Shown here: in pieces, positions 11,310 to 35,627 of the stretch | Numbering within the stretch: the first letter of the stretch is position 1 | Layout of the letters: the number at the start of each line of letters is the position of its first letter | Assembly (NCBI GenBank): GCA_012845835.1 | Contig: JABAKD010000025.1 | Span: 10,421,779 to 10,485,778, forward strand | Source: Undaria pinnatifida | Taxonomy: Eukaryota > Sar > Phaeophyceae > Laminariales > Alariaceae | Length of the DNA stretch: 64,000 bases | Direction: 5' to 3' | The notes under the pieces: generated by a model | The model's input: only the letters and a program-made list of their open reading frames with translations | Told to the model about the DNA's origin: nothing | The model's database searches: none | Made by a program: the position numbers and the translations under genes

Positions 11310-12179
11310 GATGTGTATGGTTTTCGGGTTTCCCAGAGATGTGTAAGCGAGAGGAAGGCGTCGAACCATTTCTACAGGCAGTGCTCGCACGCCTGTTGCC
11401 GCCAGTAAGGGCTGCTGGAGCCTCGAGCATCGTGATAAGACGCGTTGGGTGCTAATGGCTGTGGACGGGATAGAATTGCAGGGCTCACTGGAAACGATTG
11501 GATTATGTGCGTGTTGTATACAAACCACCCTTTACCCTGTGGAAACCGCCTGGTGAAAATTTTGTATGCGAATCGCCTTTACTGTTTTAACCCTGTCGAC
11601 GCTTCAGAGGGAACAGCTGGCGAATATCACTGACGATTACAGCATCCTTCGTAAGCAGCAACCCAGGATGCTAGATTAGCTCACGACGATTTGGCAGTCG
11701 AACTCCAATGCTAGTAGCTGTAAGACACACCCACGGCTCGCACTGCTGGGTGCTGCGTGCTCGCATCGTGACACGAACGCGTTTGTGCTTTTTTTGCAGC
11801 TGTACAGAAGCCCCCCCCCAGTATGGCGGTGGCATGCTGAGCAGTACGACCGCCTTATAGGGGGAATCCGCCTTACCGATTCCAGGTTATGACTACAATT
11901 CCCCAGTACTGTAAGCTCCAAGCGATTTTGACCGCCTTTTATAGGGATACCGCCTTATTGAGGGATCCCGCACTACTGCACTGTACGTGGCCCCCAAAAG
12001 GGTGAACAAGTCTTATTACATGCGGTTGGGGGTGGACGTATGTTTTGCCATAGGGTTACCAGGCAGTCGCAATCTCTCGTTAGTGCGGGCCCTTCCAGGC
12101 GACAGTACCTGCACTAAAGTGGTACCCCGCTTTAATCCTGGTTTGCTACTGTACTCTGTAGCATAAGGTTACGAACGGT
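11310..12179. repeat. No gene; contains a second AAGGCGGT-family copy
   Basis: 11805-11990 carries the family phrases CCGCCTTATAGGG, AAGCGATTTTGACCGCCTTTTA and CCGCCTTATTGAGGGA, as at 2755-2945 and, inverted, at 19512-19680. The rest shows nothing recognisable. Confidence 0.5.
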
Positions 12180-12485
12180 GGTCGCCGCCGCTCTAACCCG
12201 GGACCTCGTACTAAGGGGTACCGGAATATGATTCGGCCGGCCGTGAATGTGCCTCTTGCAATAAAATACCGTATTGCTATGCTACAGCAGCAAGGGACCC
12301 CGAACTATAGGGCACCGAAATATGTTTCGCCGGATCATGACTGTACCTTTTTTTACGCAATAAGCCCGTGTTGCTACGCGACAGCAAGGAATCCCGAACT
12401 AATGGGTACCGAAGTGTGTTTCGCGGCGCCACAACTCTACCATTTTTTTGGCGTAAAACGACCGTGTTGCTACGCTACGGCAAAC
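12180..12485 (+). repeat. Degenerate ~95-bp tandem repeat, three units
   Basis: Units are recognisable by CGNACTANGGGTACCGNANTATG at about 12199, 12293 and 12389. Each is followed by a polypyrimidine or T-rich stretch and a GTTGCTACGCNACAGCAA-like segment. Spacing is 94-96 bases. Confidence 0.6.
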
Positions 12486-13134
12486 CGGCGACCGTCTCCA
12501 ACGTCGACCAATAGCTCTGGGAATAACGTGGGCCTGCTGGAGGCTGTACTAGCGCATTTTTTACCATAATCCTATTCCTAACCCCAGTCCAAATGGGAAG
12601 GGGTGGCTTTTGCTTGGGTGTTGTGGCTTGTAAGGCTCTAGTGGGCTGATTCGGCTGGCGGGGATGCTGTGTTTTGGCCTGTGTGCATACTGTGCTTTGG
12701 CTGGCGTGGATGCTGTGCTGCACTACGACTCACCACCCATGGCATTTTACTCCTATTTTCTCGTCTAAGAACCGTTGATGTACCGGCCTGCTTGCATTAT
12801 CACTTTTTCGTCAAATCGACCATCGGTATACGCAAGTAAGTATAGTGCATGATACGTAAGAGAACACTCTCCCTTCATTATGAATGTTCTGTCTAAGCGG
12901 TGTTGTTGATAGATATTTAGTGGGACGGGTTAGCGCCTTTAGAACAGCATCCTCGTTTATTGCGACAAACTACTTGGAAGTAGTGCGTTTTAGGCGTTGG
13001 TTTGTGTACGGGTACTGTGGTAGTCATTATTTTGTTGAAGGGTTAACTGACTGATTGGCGAGTTATGTACTCCGCAGTAAGAACCGGGAACCAATTTGTA
13101 ACGTTTACCTGGCTCCCCTTTCCCTGTTTGAATA
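12486..13134 (+). promoter_or_regulatory. Upstream region and presumed 5' UTR of CDC48
   Basis: No other gene lies between the tandem repeat and the CDC48 start codon, so promoter and 5' UTR should fall here. I see no clear TATA box or initiator and cannot place the transcription start. The 12590-12720 segment repeats GGCTGGCGNGGATGCTGTG twice. Confidence 0.35.
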
Positions 13135-26728
<13,594 letters not shown>

Positions 26729-29600
26729 AAGGAAATTGCGGACATTGGAAAATGGGGGAAATTTTTCTTTTCTTTATGCGAATGGATCGATGGATTGAAC
26801 ACCCACGAAGTGGTTAGGAGTGGTGGGGGGGGTGTCTTTTGTTGGAAGTGGATGAAACACGAACGAAAGGATTCAGGGTGGGGAGGTGGGTCAGCGGAGT
26901 GTGGGGTCGGGGGGAGGGGAGGGAGGAAGCACATTTTTTTGGATCTGGGTTTTGGAGCAACCTGAAAACTGTGGGATTTGCCGAGGGAGGGGAGGGGAGA
27001 GGAAGGGAGGGGAGGAAAAATATTTGTTGAGGATTGTGGTTTGCAGTAATCTGGCAGCTGTTGAAGTTGCTGTAATCTCGTCGCTTGTGGATTTGCAGTA
27101 ACCTGGCACCTGTTGGTTTTGTGACACTCTCGCATCTCGGAGCTGTGGCTGTGCTGCCGCCGCCGTGTCTTATAGGCTGGGTTGTGATAGGGGCGGAGGA
27201 ATTTTTGAGATATTACTGTGGGGAGATCGCCTGAATGTTGGTGGTTTGGGGGGGGCTGGTGTGTAGGCCTTTGGGAAGGCGGTGAGACTTAAGGCTGTGC
27301 TTTTTCCTGGTGGAGGCTGTCGCGCGAAGGGTCAGGGGGAGGCCTGGGAGACGGACGGGCTCCAGTGGCGGCATGTTGGACTGCGGTTAGCTCCTTAGTC
27401 GGTGTTTGCGTTAATCTCATCCGTTGCGGGAGTATATTCCTAATACAGCGCTGATAAATGGGTGGGCCTCCTTTGGACACTATCGGCTGAAAGCATTCCC
27501 TCCTTTGCCCTAAGGATACAATCAATCAAGATGGGCCTGGGTTCGTCTTTGGAAAATATGCCAGGCACGACCCACGCCGTATCTCTAACCAACGGGCTCG
27601 ATAACATATGCTGTAATATCCCTGAAACAGCAATGGTCCTCCTAGGTCACGAGAGTACATGCTACATGCAACTCTCAAAATCAACGGCATGCTACATACA
27701 AAATCAACGGGCCTTCCTCGGTACGAGAGTACACGTTGAGCCCAGCGCTGAAACACTACTGGCCTCCTTTGTCACGAGCGAGAGCGATGTTTCGCGCCAA
27801 CAGTTTCCTGAGTAGGTAACTTACATTTTTATTTTATTTTTTCGTGCAAGTGACGTCACGATCCCGCATGACGCCACATCGCCGAATACATTTTTCCGCG
27901 CGTTCAAAACTACAACCTAAAATTGGCCGATCAGAACGCTGAAGGAACGATAATCTTTCTCTAGAAAATTCTTTGTGATGATATTGGAGTACGTTCTAAA
28001 ACATTCGATTTGCCTCTTTAGTCCAGAGTACATGCAATATGCATGATTTCGGTCCCGGGAAATGGCGCCCCAGATAGGTGACGCAAGCGGTGTCTCAGAT
28101 CGACAGACATGAGAGCACGCGCTACATAGCGCTGGAAAAACCAATCGACCTAGTTTCTTTCACGACAAAACGTCCAAGACGTCGTCCTTGGAACCGTTTT
28201 GACTCTCTTTGTGGTTAGGGTACGTGCTGAAACGCGTATTTGCCGCCTTTTTGAACCGAGCAAAAATGCCCGCGAGGACGCATGCCTTGGCTCTATTTGA
28301 ACGGACACGAGTACTTGCTATAGGTACCCCTCTAATGAAGAACAAAAAACCTTGAGGGAGCTATTGCCCAGAAAATATCATTTTCCTCACCAGCATCCGA
28401 GCGGTGTGCTCGTTTGTTCGGCCTTTCGTTCCTGGGGGCTTGGGGTATAGTTCGCTCGTTGAGGACCACTCTCGAATTAGCGATTCTCAGGATACTCGAC
28501 AAACATCCACGCTATATATGTTCCGCACCTCACGAAGTTTCAGCTCTTTTGGCGCCGCTTGTGTCTATAATAGTTGTTTTGAGCGAACCTTTCGAAGTTT
28601 CGGCCCCTTTAGAAGCCGCCTGTTTTTGGTTCCGTTAGGTCGGCAGCGCGGGAACCTTCTCGGACTGTTTTTCCGAGCTCAGGTCCACGATGTGGCGTCG
28701 CCGGACGGGTGAGATCAACTCAAAATCTGTTTGGTACAGAAGTAGACAAAAATCGGTACATGAATGAACGTGCACGGGGCTTAAACGTTTTTAGGTCTCC
28801 ACGAGAGGATCTATTTCTATAGCTCAAGAGGCTAAACAAAAGGCCGACAGGAACCCAGCACCCCAAAATGTCCGGGAAGACGAGCTACTTTTGATAGTCC
28901 TACCATTAAAACTCGTTTTAGAAGCGCATTTCGTTTTCGCATTTGATAATCCGTCTGTGATCAAGGACAAACGCTCGAATTCAAAAGGAAGGGCCTGACA
29001 AACTGTTGGCCACGCGCAGGCCTACCTCATGGCCCCGCCCTTCCACGGCGCCCAGAGCCGCTTGAACCAGTCGTGCCTTCGCTGGCGCGTGCAGCCTGTG
29101 CTCGCCCCTGCTCCCTGACCGCTGCTGGGAATCTTGCCCGGACAAGCCAGCCAAACTTCCAGGCAGCATGACGTCAAAGTGGTGTACCCATTTCAAGACC
29201 ACCCAGTTAAGACTTTTCGAGAGAGAAAAAATGACTAGTCACGAACAAAAGCTACTTGCGATTACTACCAGGTACAAGGGATATTGTTTTGCATGCTGTA
29301 GTAAACAATAATACCACACACAGCATATAGAAGACCACCTAAATAGGCTTGTTGCGGGGTAGTCATAAACCGGCTACATTACTGTTCACACTCGCTTTCT
29401 TCACAGCAAGCAAGTAATCTTCCTACGAAAATAAACCGAGTGGGCGTTGTCGGAAACGAACTTGTACTCGTATGGACCCATTTTATAAAGTCATTTCAAA
29501 TACGTCAGCTGCAAGTTCGATCAAGTTAATATGGTCGATGCTCATCTGATCTATGCATTCTTATTAGAAAACGTAGTTCAATGACCCCCCTCGACACTCC
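26729..29600. other. CDC48 3' region and intergenic DNA
   Basis: The CDC48 3' UTR should start at 26729; no AATAAA-type signal is obvious. 26885-27015 is a G/A-rich purine tract. From about 27620 to 28650, degenerate phrases recur (ACGAGAGTACATGCTAC, TCGAAGTTTCGGCCCCTTTA, ACGAAGTTTCAGCTCTTTTG), suggesting an old dispersed or tandem repeat. No gene is supported. Confidence 0.45.
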
Positions 29601-29622
29601 CAGGGTCAACAGGACAATGTTG

Positions 29623-29841
29623 GACGCATGCTGCGGTAGAGGTTCAGCGTTTTTTTTCCGAGGCTCGTAACCTGATGAAGTCTATACCTTATCCAAAAGC
29701 TGATTGTTGAGTTAATTGAAGATGAACCTCGACGAAAAAACTCACGGCCTAGGTTAAAAAAACATGAACCTTGCGTAAAAGAATCCCCGTCACTCAGAAA
29801 ATATTGTAGCAAAAAGTACTACCTCTATCGTAGCACGAGTC
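29623..29841. mobile_element. MITE-like element, diverged copy
   Basis: It starts GACGCATGCTGCGGTAGAGG and ends ACCTCTATCGTAGCACGAGTC, the inverted terminal repeats of the family. Flanks are GTTG and GTTA, close to a 4-base duplication. Confidence 0.7.
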
Positions 29842-29857
29842 GTTACCAAGGCCGGTT

Positions 29858-30277
29858 GACGCAAGCTATGTACGGTAGAGGCGCACCTGTTTTTTGTTCT
29901 GAGGTCTCGTTCTTACTTGAACAGCTCTGCACGTCTCCCAAAGCTCTGCACGTCTCCCAGAAACTGATTTGGGAAAAAACAAAAGAGTTGCCCCATGAGC
30001 AGTCCCATGGCATATCGGTACACGATGCGAGCCACGATAGAGGTGTGCACCACTTTTTGCTGAGGTCGCCCTCACTTTCGGAGCTTAAGTCCCCCCCCCA
30101 AAATTGATTTTGGAGTAAAATAGAACTGCTACCGGATGAAAAATCCCATGGCCTAGGTGTACAACGAGAATCATAAAAATTGCCTATTTCGGACGATTTC
30201 GGGTTGATATAGGAACGCCGTCATTCAGAGACCATTCATTTCAGGCAAAAAGTGCCACCTCTATCATAGCAAGCGTC
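29858..30277. mobile_element. MITE-like family, two overlapping copies
   Basis: One left end lies at 29858 (GACGCAAGCTATGTACGGTAG). A second starts near 30024 (GATGCGAGCCACGATAGAGG) and shares the right end ACCTCTATCATAGCAAGCGTC at 30277. The left copy seems cut off by the second. Confidence 0.6.
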
Positions 30278-30299
30278 ACACAAGGAAAAACTACTGCAA

Positions 30300-30401
30300 A
30301 AGCATTACGATATACCGACGATTCTGCGTTGGGGAGCCCCGTCATTTCGAAAACGCTCTGGAGCAGCCAAAACATTCCACCTCTATTTCGTAGCACGCGT
30401 C
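30300..30401. mobile_element. MITE-like family, right-end fragment
   Basis: It ends CACCTCTATTTCGTAGCACGCG, then TC, and keeps the family phrase GGGGAGCCCCGTCATTTCGAA. The left half is missing. Confidence 0.6.
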
Positions 30402-31349
30402 GATTTCTATCCCCAATCATTTTGCTCACTGATACACTACATAATTTTACGAAGCGCTCTCCGTAGATGTACAGGCAGCTAGCTACAGATTATTAGACGT
30501 GACACGATATCCTGTCGGTTCTATTTGATGAATTGCGTGATATGTGTTACGTCACAGTGTCATAGCTCTCTTAGATGCTTCCCATATATACTCGATGCTT
30601 TCATAGTGAAAGTCTATGAAAGTGTCGCACCCCGGATCAGTGTGTGTGTGTTTTTCATGGCATATGGCATCTATCTGGTCTTGTGTGAAGTTTTGACCAT
30701 TCATTGGAGTTTTGAGCAATGAACGAAGAGCGGAGAACACCTGACTGAGACGCCATGAGCCATGGCGGCAGGCGAGCGACCTATACCCAGCACCGACACC
30801 CTGCGTCCCCATAAGACATCTTTACCATAGGCGTCGTCGGTAGTCATCCCTGGCTTTCGGACCGTCACTGCTTGGGTGGGAGCTTACTTACCTTCCGGGC
30901 TCCCCAGTCCTCCTCTTTGTAAGCGCTCGTATTTTGTCTTTCTTTGTCTTTCCTATCTATGGCTTTTCTCTTTGCTCTGCTGTTCCTTTTTTTTTCTCTC
31001 TAGCACGTACGTGTGTATGGAGACATAAGGCGGAAACCAAAAACCCAAATTTTTCGCGGCTTCAGGGGACAAGAAACGGTGGGTGCAAAAACACGAAATT
31101 CGATTACAGCACTGGCCACACGAAAACTCCCGTCCGTTTGCCCGGGTTATGGGATGTGCCCAGACCGCACAGCATGGGCTTAGGCTACACGCGCGCCGCA
31201 TGGTTTTCTTAACTGCCGTACACTCTTCCCAACGCTCTTTATCTTTGTGGGTGGTGGTTTGGTAGATAAACACAGACAGGTTAACACTACTATTAGTAGT
31301 AAGTAGTAGTAGTAGTAGTAGTAGTAGTACTAGTAGTAGTAGTAGTAGT
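30402..31349. repeat. No gene; ends in a (TAG)n microsatellite
   Basis: Nothing coding is supported between the MITE copies. 31290-31349 is an imperfect TAG trinucleotide run that directly abuts the next MITE copy. Confidence 0.6.
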
Positions 31350-31617
31350 GACGCGTGTTACGATAGAGGTGCACCACTTTTTTTTTCTGGGGGTTCCTCG
31401 ATTTGAGAGGGTAAGAAGACCTCTGCTCTCCCTCAAACCGATTTGGAGAAATAATATGAAACTGCTGCCACCGGATGAAAAAAGTCCCACGGCCTAGGTA
31501 CACAACGAGCATCATGCCAGAAAAAGGCCCATTTCCGACAGTTTTGGGTTGAGGCGCCCCCTCATTCTGAAAACAAATATAAAAAATGACATACATCTAT
31601 CTATCGAAGCACGCGTC
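31350..31617. mobile_element. MITE-like element, full copy (268 bp)
   Basis: It starts GACGCGTGTTACGATAGAGG, then TGCACCACTTTT, and ends ATCTATCGAAGCACGCGTC, imperfect inverted termini of about 25 bases. TAGT stands immediately outside both ends. No open frame is supported; it would need a transposase from elsewhere. Confidence 0.8.
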
Positions 31618-32819
31618 TAGTACGTAGTCACGTCATTTTCGTCGCTTGCTTGGACTCGGTGTGTGGAGTTATTTTTCGCGATTCCACAAAAGAACCAGCT
31701 GTTTCATCTGGTTGGTCCACCCATTATGTTCGCCGCAGAGAGGGAGGCCCCAGGCTACAACCCCCGGAAACCCGGAAGCAATAAGCGGGAAGGACCAGAA
31801 ACCCCACATCACCCCCCCCCCGGCGCTCGTTAGTGATCTGTGCTGTTCTCGTCGAAACTCGGTGGCTGCTAATTCTGATATTATGTACACATAAAAACAT
31901 CGGAATTTATGTTGTCGCCAAAAAGAGGACGCTGCGAGCGTGTGGTTCGTCAATTCGGTGGGCATAATTGCATGAATATCAGGAGGTTCGAGTCAACATC
32001 GAGCACGCCTTGCATTGTGCCATATACTATTCCCACGTCAGCAGTGCTCAAGGTTCTAGCGACGCCGCATCATCATCAGCTGCCGCCGAGAAGAATGCAA
32101 GTCAGATACATTGCTCCGGTTTGTATCCCGAGCTGCCAACTCAGCCACTGGGCGGGCTTGCAGCGTGGAGAGCTACCGGAAAGAGGGTAGACCGGTGCAT
32201 TGGGGTGGTTGACACACGACCCACGACCGGCTGTAGTAGATGTATACCAATGTACACCAAAAATGCATTCATTTCCCCTTGGTTCCTGCCTTTCGAAATA
32301 CGTCATTCATGCCCACTTCTTTCGTCGGCCATCATAGCAAAAGACAACTCAATAATGGCGACTAAACTGCAACACAGTCGCTTCATTTCAATTCATTAGT
32401 GCATACATCAAACTGCAAAATGCGAATGCAGAAAAATGCTAAAGGCAGCGTGGGAGAACCAACCAAGCTGCATCCTATTGCTCTTGGGATATGATGCGGG
32501 CGTCGATGCACGCGGTGGGTCATTTTTCAACCGATATATTATATTGCCTGTATGTATGTAGGAATATATCACCATTTATTTTGTTTTCGGCACCGGTGAA
32601 TAAATTTGTGCGACTTGCCGCGCGAGCTGCGGTAGAGGTAGTAGTAGCATTTTTCAGTTTTTTTTTTTCCCGGATGACCGGGCTCCTGAACCTAGTATTT
32701 TAATGAAACCGACGGAATGTCATACTTGTGTTGCAACATCACTCTGTTTTTTTACGTCGAAGGCCATACATGGGCTTCGCCATCGGGCTGCCCTTAAGGC
32801 TTTCCGTTTGACGCGTGCT
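31618..32819. other. No gene recognised
   Basis: Frames here overlap on both strands. 32622-32700 (GAGCTGCGGTAGAGG, then GGATGACCGGGCTCCT) is another left-end fragment of the MITE-like family. Confidence 0.45.
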
Positions 32820-33097
32820 ACGATAGAGGCGCACCACTTTTCTTTTTCTGACTTTCCTTAGTTCGGGAGCTTATGACCGTCTCCCAACACAACTGATGAT
32901 ATCATATATATATATATATACGGAGAAAAACAAAACTGCTACCGGATGAATAACCCCACATGGCCTCGAAGGTACTCGACGAGAATCACGCAAAAAAAAA
33001 GGCCGATTTTCCGACGATTTTTGGTTTTTTAGGGGAGCCCATTCAGAAAACGTTTTCAGGCGAAAAGTGCTATCTCTATTTTGTCGTAGCACGCGTC
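32820..33097. mobile_element. MITE-like element, full copy (278 bp)
   Basis: It starts GACGCGTGCTACGATAGAGG and ends TTGTCGTAGCACGCGTC, with GTTT outside both ends. It contains a (TA)n stretch at about 32899-32920. Confidence 0.85.
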
Positions 33098-33255
33098 GTT
33101 TACCCACAACCAGTTGGGTGCACTATATAGAGCCATAGAGCTCCTCAAGTAAGGAGCGCCGTAAAAACTAATAGCGCACCTTTGCGGTAGCGCCACTTGG
33201 TCCTTCCTTGTAATATCTTCGAGAAGATTGCTGAGAGCGGTAGCGGCTGAGGTTT

Positions 33256-33558
33256 GGCGCATGCTCGTACGATAGATAAAAGGAGCCCTTTTAAAAATTT
33301 GGTCTTTAAATAAACGATTTCTGCATGACGGGGCTCCTTAACCCAAAAGTCGTCGGAAGTTGGCCATTTTGTTGGCATGGTTTCTCGTTGTGTGCCTAGG
33401 CCAAGGGATTTTTCATCCGGTAGGTAGCAGTTTTTTTTTCGTTGTTATTCCCAAGTTTTCAGGTTTTGAGAGAGAGGAGGTCTTAGGCTCCCAAATTGAG
33501 GAACTTTTCAGAAAAAAGTGGTGCGCACCTACCTCCTCTTTTCTATCGTAGCACGCGT
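33256..33558. mobile_element. MITE-like element, inverted orientation
   Basis: The right end, CTATCGTAGCACGCGTC, is clear. The left end (GCATGCTCGTACGATAGA) is degraded. The internal phrases TGACGGGGCTCCTTAAC and GGATTTTTCATCCGG are the reverse complements of those in the 31350 copy. Confidence 0.65.
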
Positions 33559-34480
33559 CATTCTACGGTGGGGCGTTAATGTTTTTTTGGGGGCCTTTTC
33601 TCTTGCAATGGCTCGGGGGTTCACTGGCGCGCGAGAGACTCCCCCGTTCCTTTGCGCAGCGGTCGTAACCTTTCGTGCCGTTTGAAGCATTCGACAAGCA
33701 AGTATTCGCAATGCGATCGTTTAAGCTACGCTAAACACTACGCCGAACAAAACCGCCTAAAACGTTTTTTTGGCAGTGAGTGTGAGGTGGTTACAGGGTT
33801 ACTCCGTCGGGCGAGTGGCTCAAAATCATTTTGTGCGCAAAGAGGGTATTAACATCCTCTCTACCGTCGCCATGATCTAGTGTACACTACTACCTTTTCA
33901 CTCATACCATGAAGTATACCTGGTAGTACTTACGTGCCAGACAAAGGCCGTACGCCACAAAACGGTATATCGCGGGATTGTAGTAGGTGGTAGGTGTACC
34001 GTACAGGCTTGTTGGGCCCACCTACAGTAGAGCTGATTATATTTTGGAAGCCTCTACTTTCGGTAGCCTGGCGTAGAAACCGCCGGTACATCCGATATCA
34101 AAGTTGCCGTTGCTTAGTCAGACAGCCAGACAGCTTTGAGTATTGGCTAACAGAGATTGTCGGTATAAACTGAGGAATGCATGTGTGGATCAGACGCAGT
34201 CGACAATGGCGAAGAGCGGTCCCAATACCTTCACCATTCATTGCTGAACACGAACCGATGTGACAATAATCGCTTGATCTGGATCAGCTACATGATCAAA
34301 GCCGGCGGGAAATATTCGGGATACCGAGAACAATAGGCGCAAAGTGTGGTGAAAATATTTACACTAAGCAAGGCGGTCGATCAGCCCGTGATCAGGCCGT
34401 GTGGAAAGCGTAAATCAATAAATACCAGGTAGACATTACCTGACCTTGGGGAAAAATTCTTCCTTGAAGACAGCATTTTT
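33559..34480. other. No gene recognised
   Basis: I see no coding region or repeat family member I can name. GTAGTACT- and TACCAGGTA-like phrases are scattered through it. Confidence 0.4.
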
Positions 34481-35473
34481 TAGGGGTTGGGTACTGAGCC
34501 AGTACGTACTGCCCCAGTAGTACTAGTACTGGCAGTATCCTGAAACTAGTAAACGGACGTGCCAGTATGCCAGTACATCAGTATCTACGAAGATCCCCAA
34601 ATACGCCTCGAAAAACAGCGGAAACCTATGTATTCAGGCTGCCGCAGAGAATGCAGAGAGACACGCAGCCTCACAGCACACCCCACACAACCACACAGCG
34701 GTGGAGAGCCGCGAAGAGGGGGTAGGGTAGTGGCCGTCTTTGCTGGAGAGGGTTTCAGTTTTGTTCTCTCCGGAAAGGTTTTGCTGAAAAGAATCGCCAT
34801 CCAAATGAAGATGCTTGTTGTGCTGGTACAAGCAGCTGTGATTTGTGCGCGGTGTAGTTTTCGGTTGGGTAGCTTTGGCACCGTTGCAGTCTCCTTGTAA
34901 TCTGTCGCTACCGTTGCTTTTCCAGCTACTGTTCTCCTCGGTACACCAACTGATTGCATTCGTGTTCATTTTTTTTGCTCAATTGGCAATTGACTTGTGG
35001 CGGGGGGTTGGGGTTTGGTGGAAGATATTCCACCAGCTTCTACTAGTTTCTACGGAATACAAGACGCTATGGAATGATCCTATGATTCTTAGTTGATTCT
35101 GCTACCCAGTTCAACTCATGTGAATGGATAGACTGTATCTCCCACGATCATGGAGCTTGTAGGCGTTGCAAAGTTGAAACAATTTGGTCGACAATTGATC
35201 CTTTCTCCCATGTCAATTTCCCCGCGACAGTGCCTCTGTCAGATGAGTCAAAATCGCTCATTTTTTAAGCTCTAGTGAAGCCAAATCGCGTAAAAAAGCG
35301 CCTACAGCGGGGCCCTCCGAGGGCGCCTCCGGCGGGGCCCCATCACCAGCCGTGGGGGGCCGATGGTGGCGCGGCTTCGCCGCGCCACCAATATCCTGAT
35401 CGGATCCAGTATACTGGCTGCTGTCGCAGCCAGTATACTTTGTACTGGCGCTGCGCACCAGTACCCAACCCTA
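34481..35473. mobile_element. Non-autonomous hAT-like transposon (~1 kb)
   Basis: The ends are inverted: TAGGGGTTGGGTACTG at the left, and the complement of TAGGGTTGGGTACTGG at the right. TAGGGTTGGGTA-type termini and 8-bp target duplications are typical of the hAT superfamily. GCATTTTT (34473-34480) and GCATTTGT (35474-35481) flank it, 7 of 8 bases alike. Subterminal CCAGTAC/GTACTGG motifs occur at both ends, and 35395-35440 forms a strong hairpin (GTATACTGGCTGC/GCAGCCAGTATAC). No transposase is encoded. The right end lies 155 bases beyond the stop of the EsV-1-7 gene. Confidence 0.8.
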
Positions 35474-35627
35474 GCATTTGTACCTTATTTATTATTACTC
35501 CAACCCCGACCCCCCCAAACATCTTGGGATCAATGGCAAGCCCTATACACCCGGGCCAATAAACACACTTGCGATCTCTGCCGAACCACTTTTTTGGTGG
35601 GGCGTTCTCAAGTTGGATGCTCAACTC

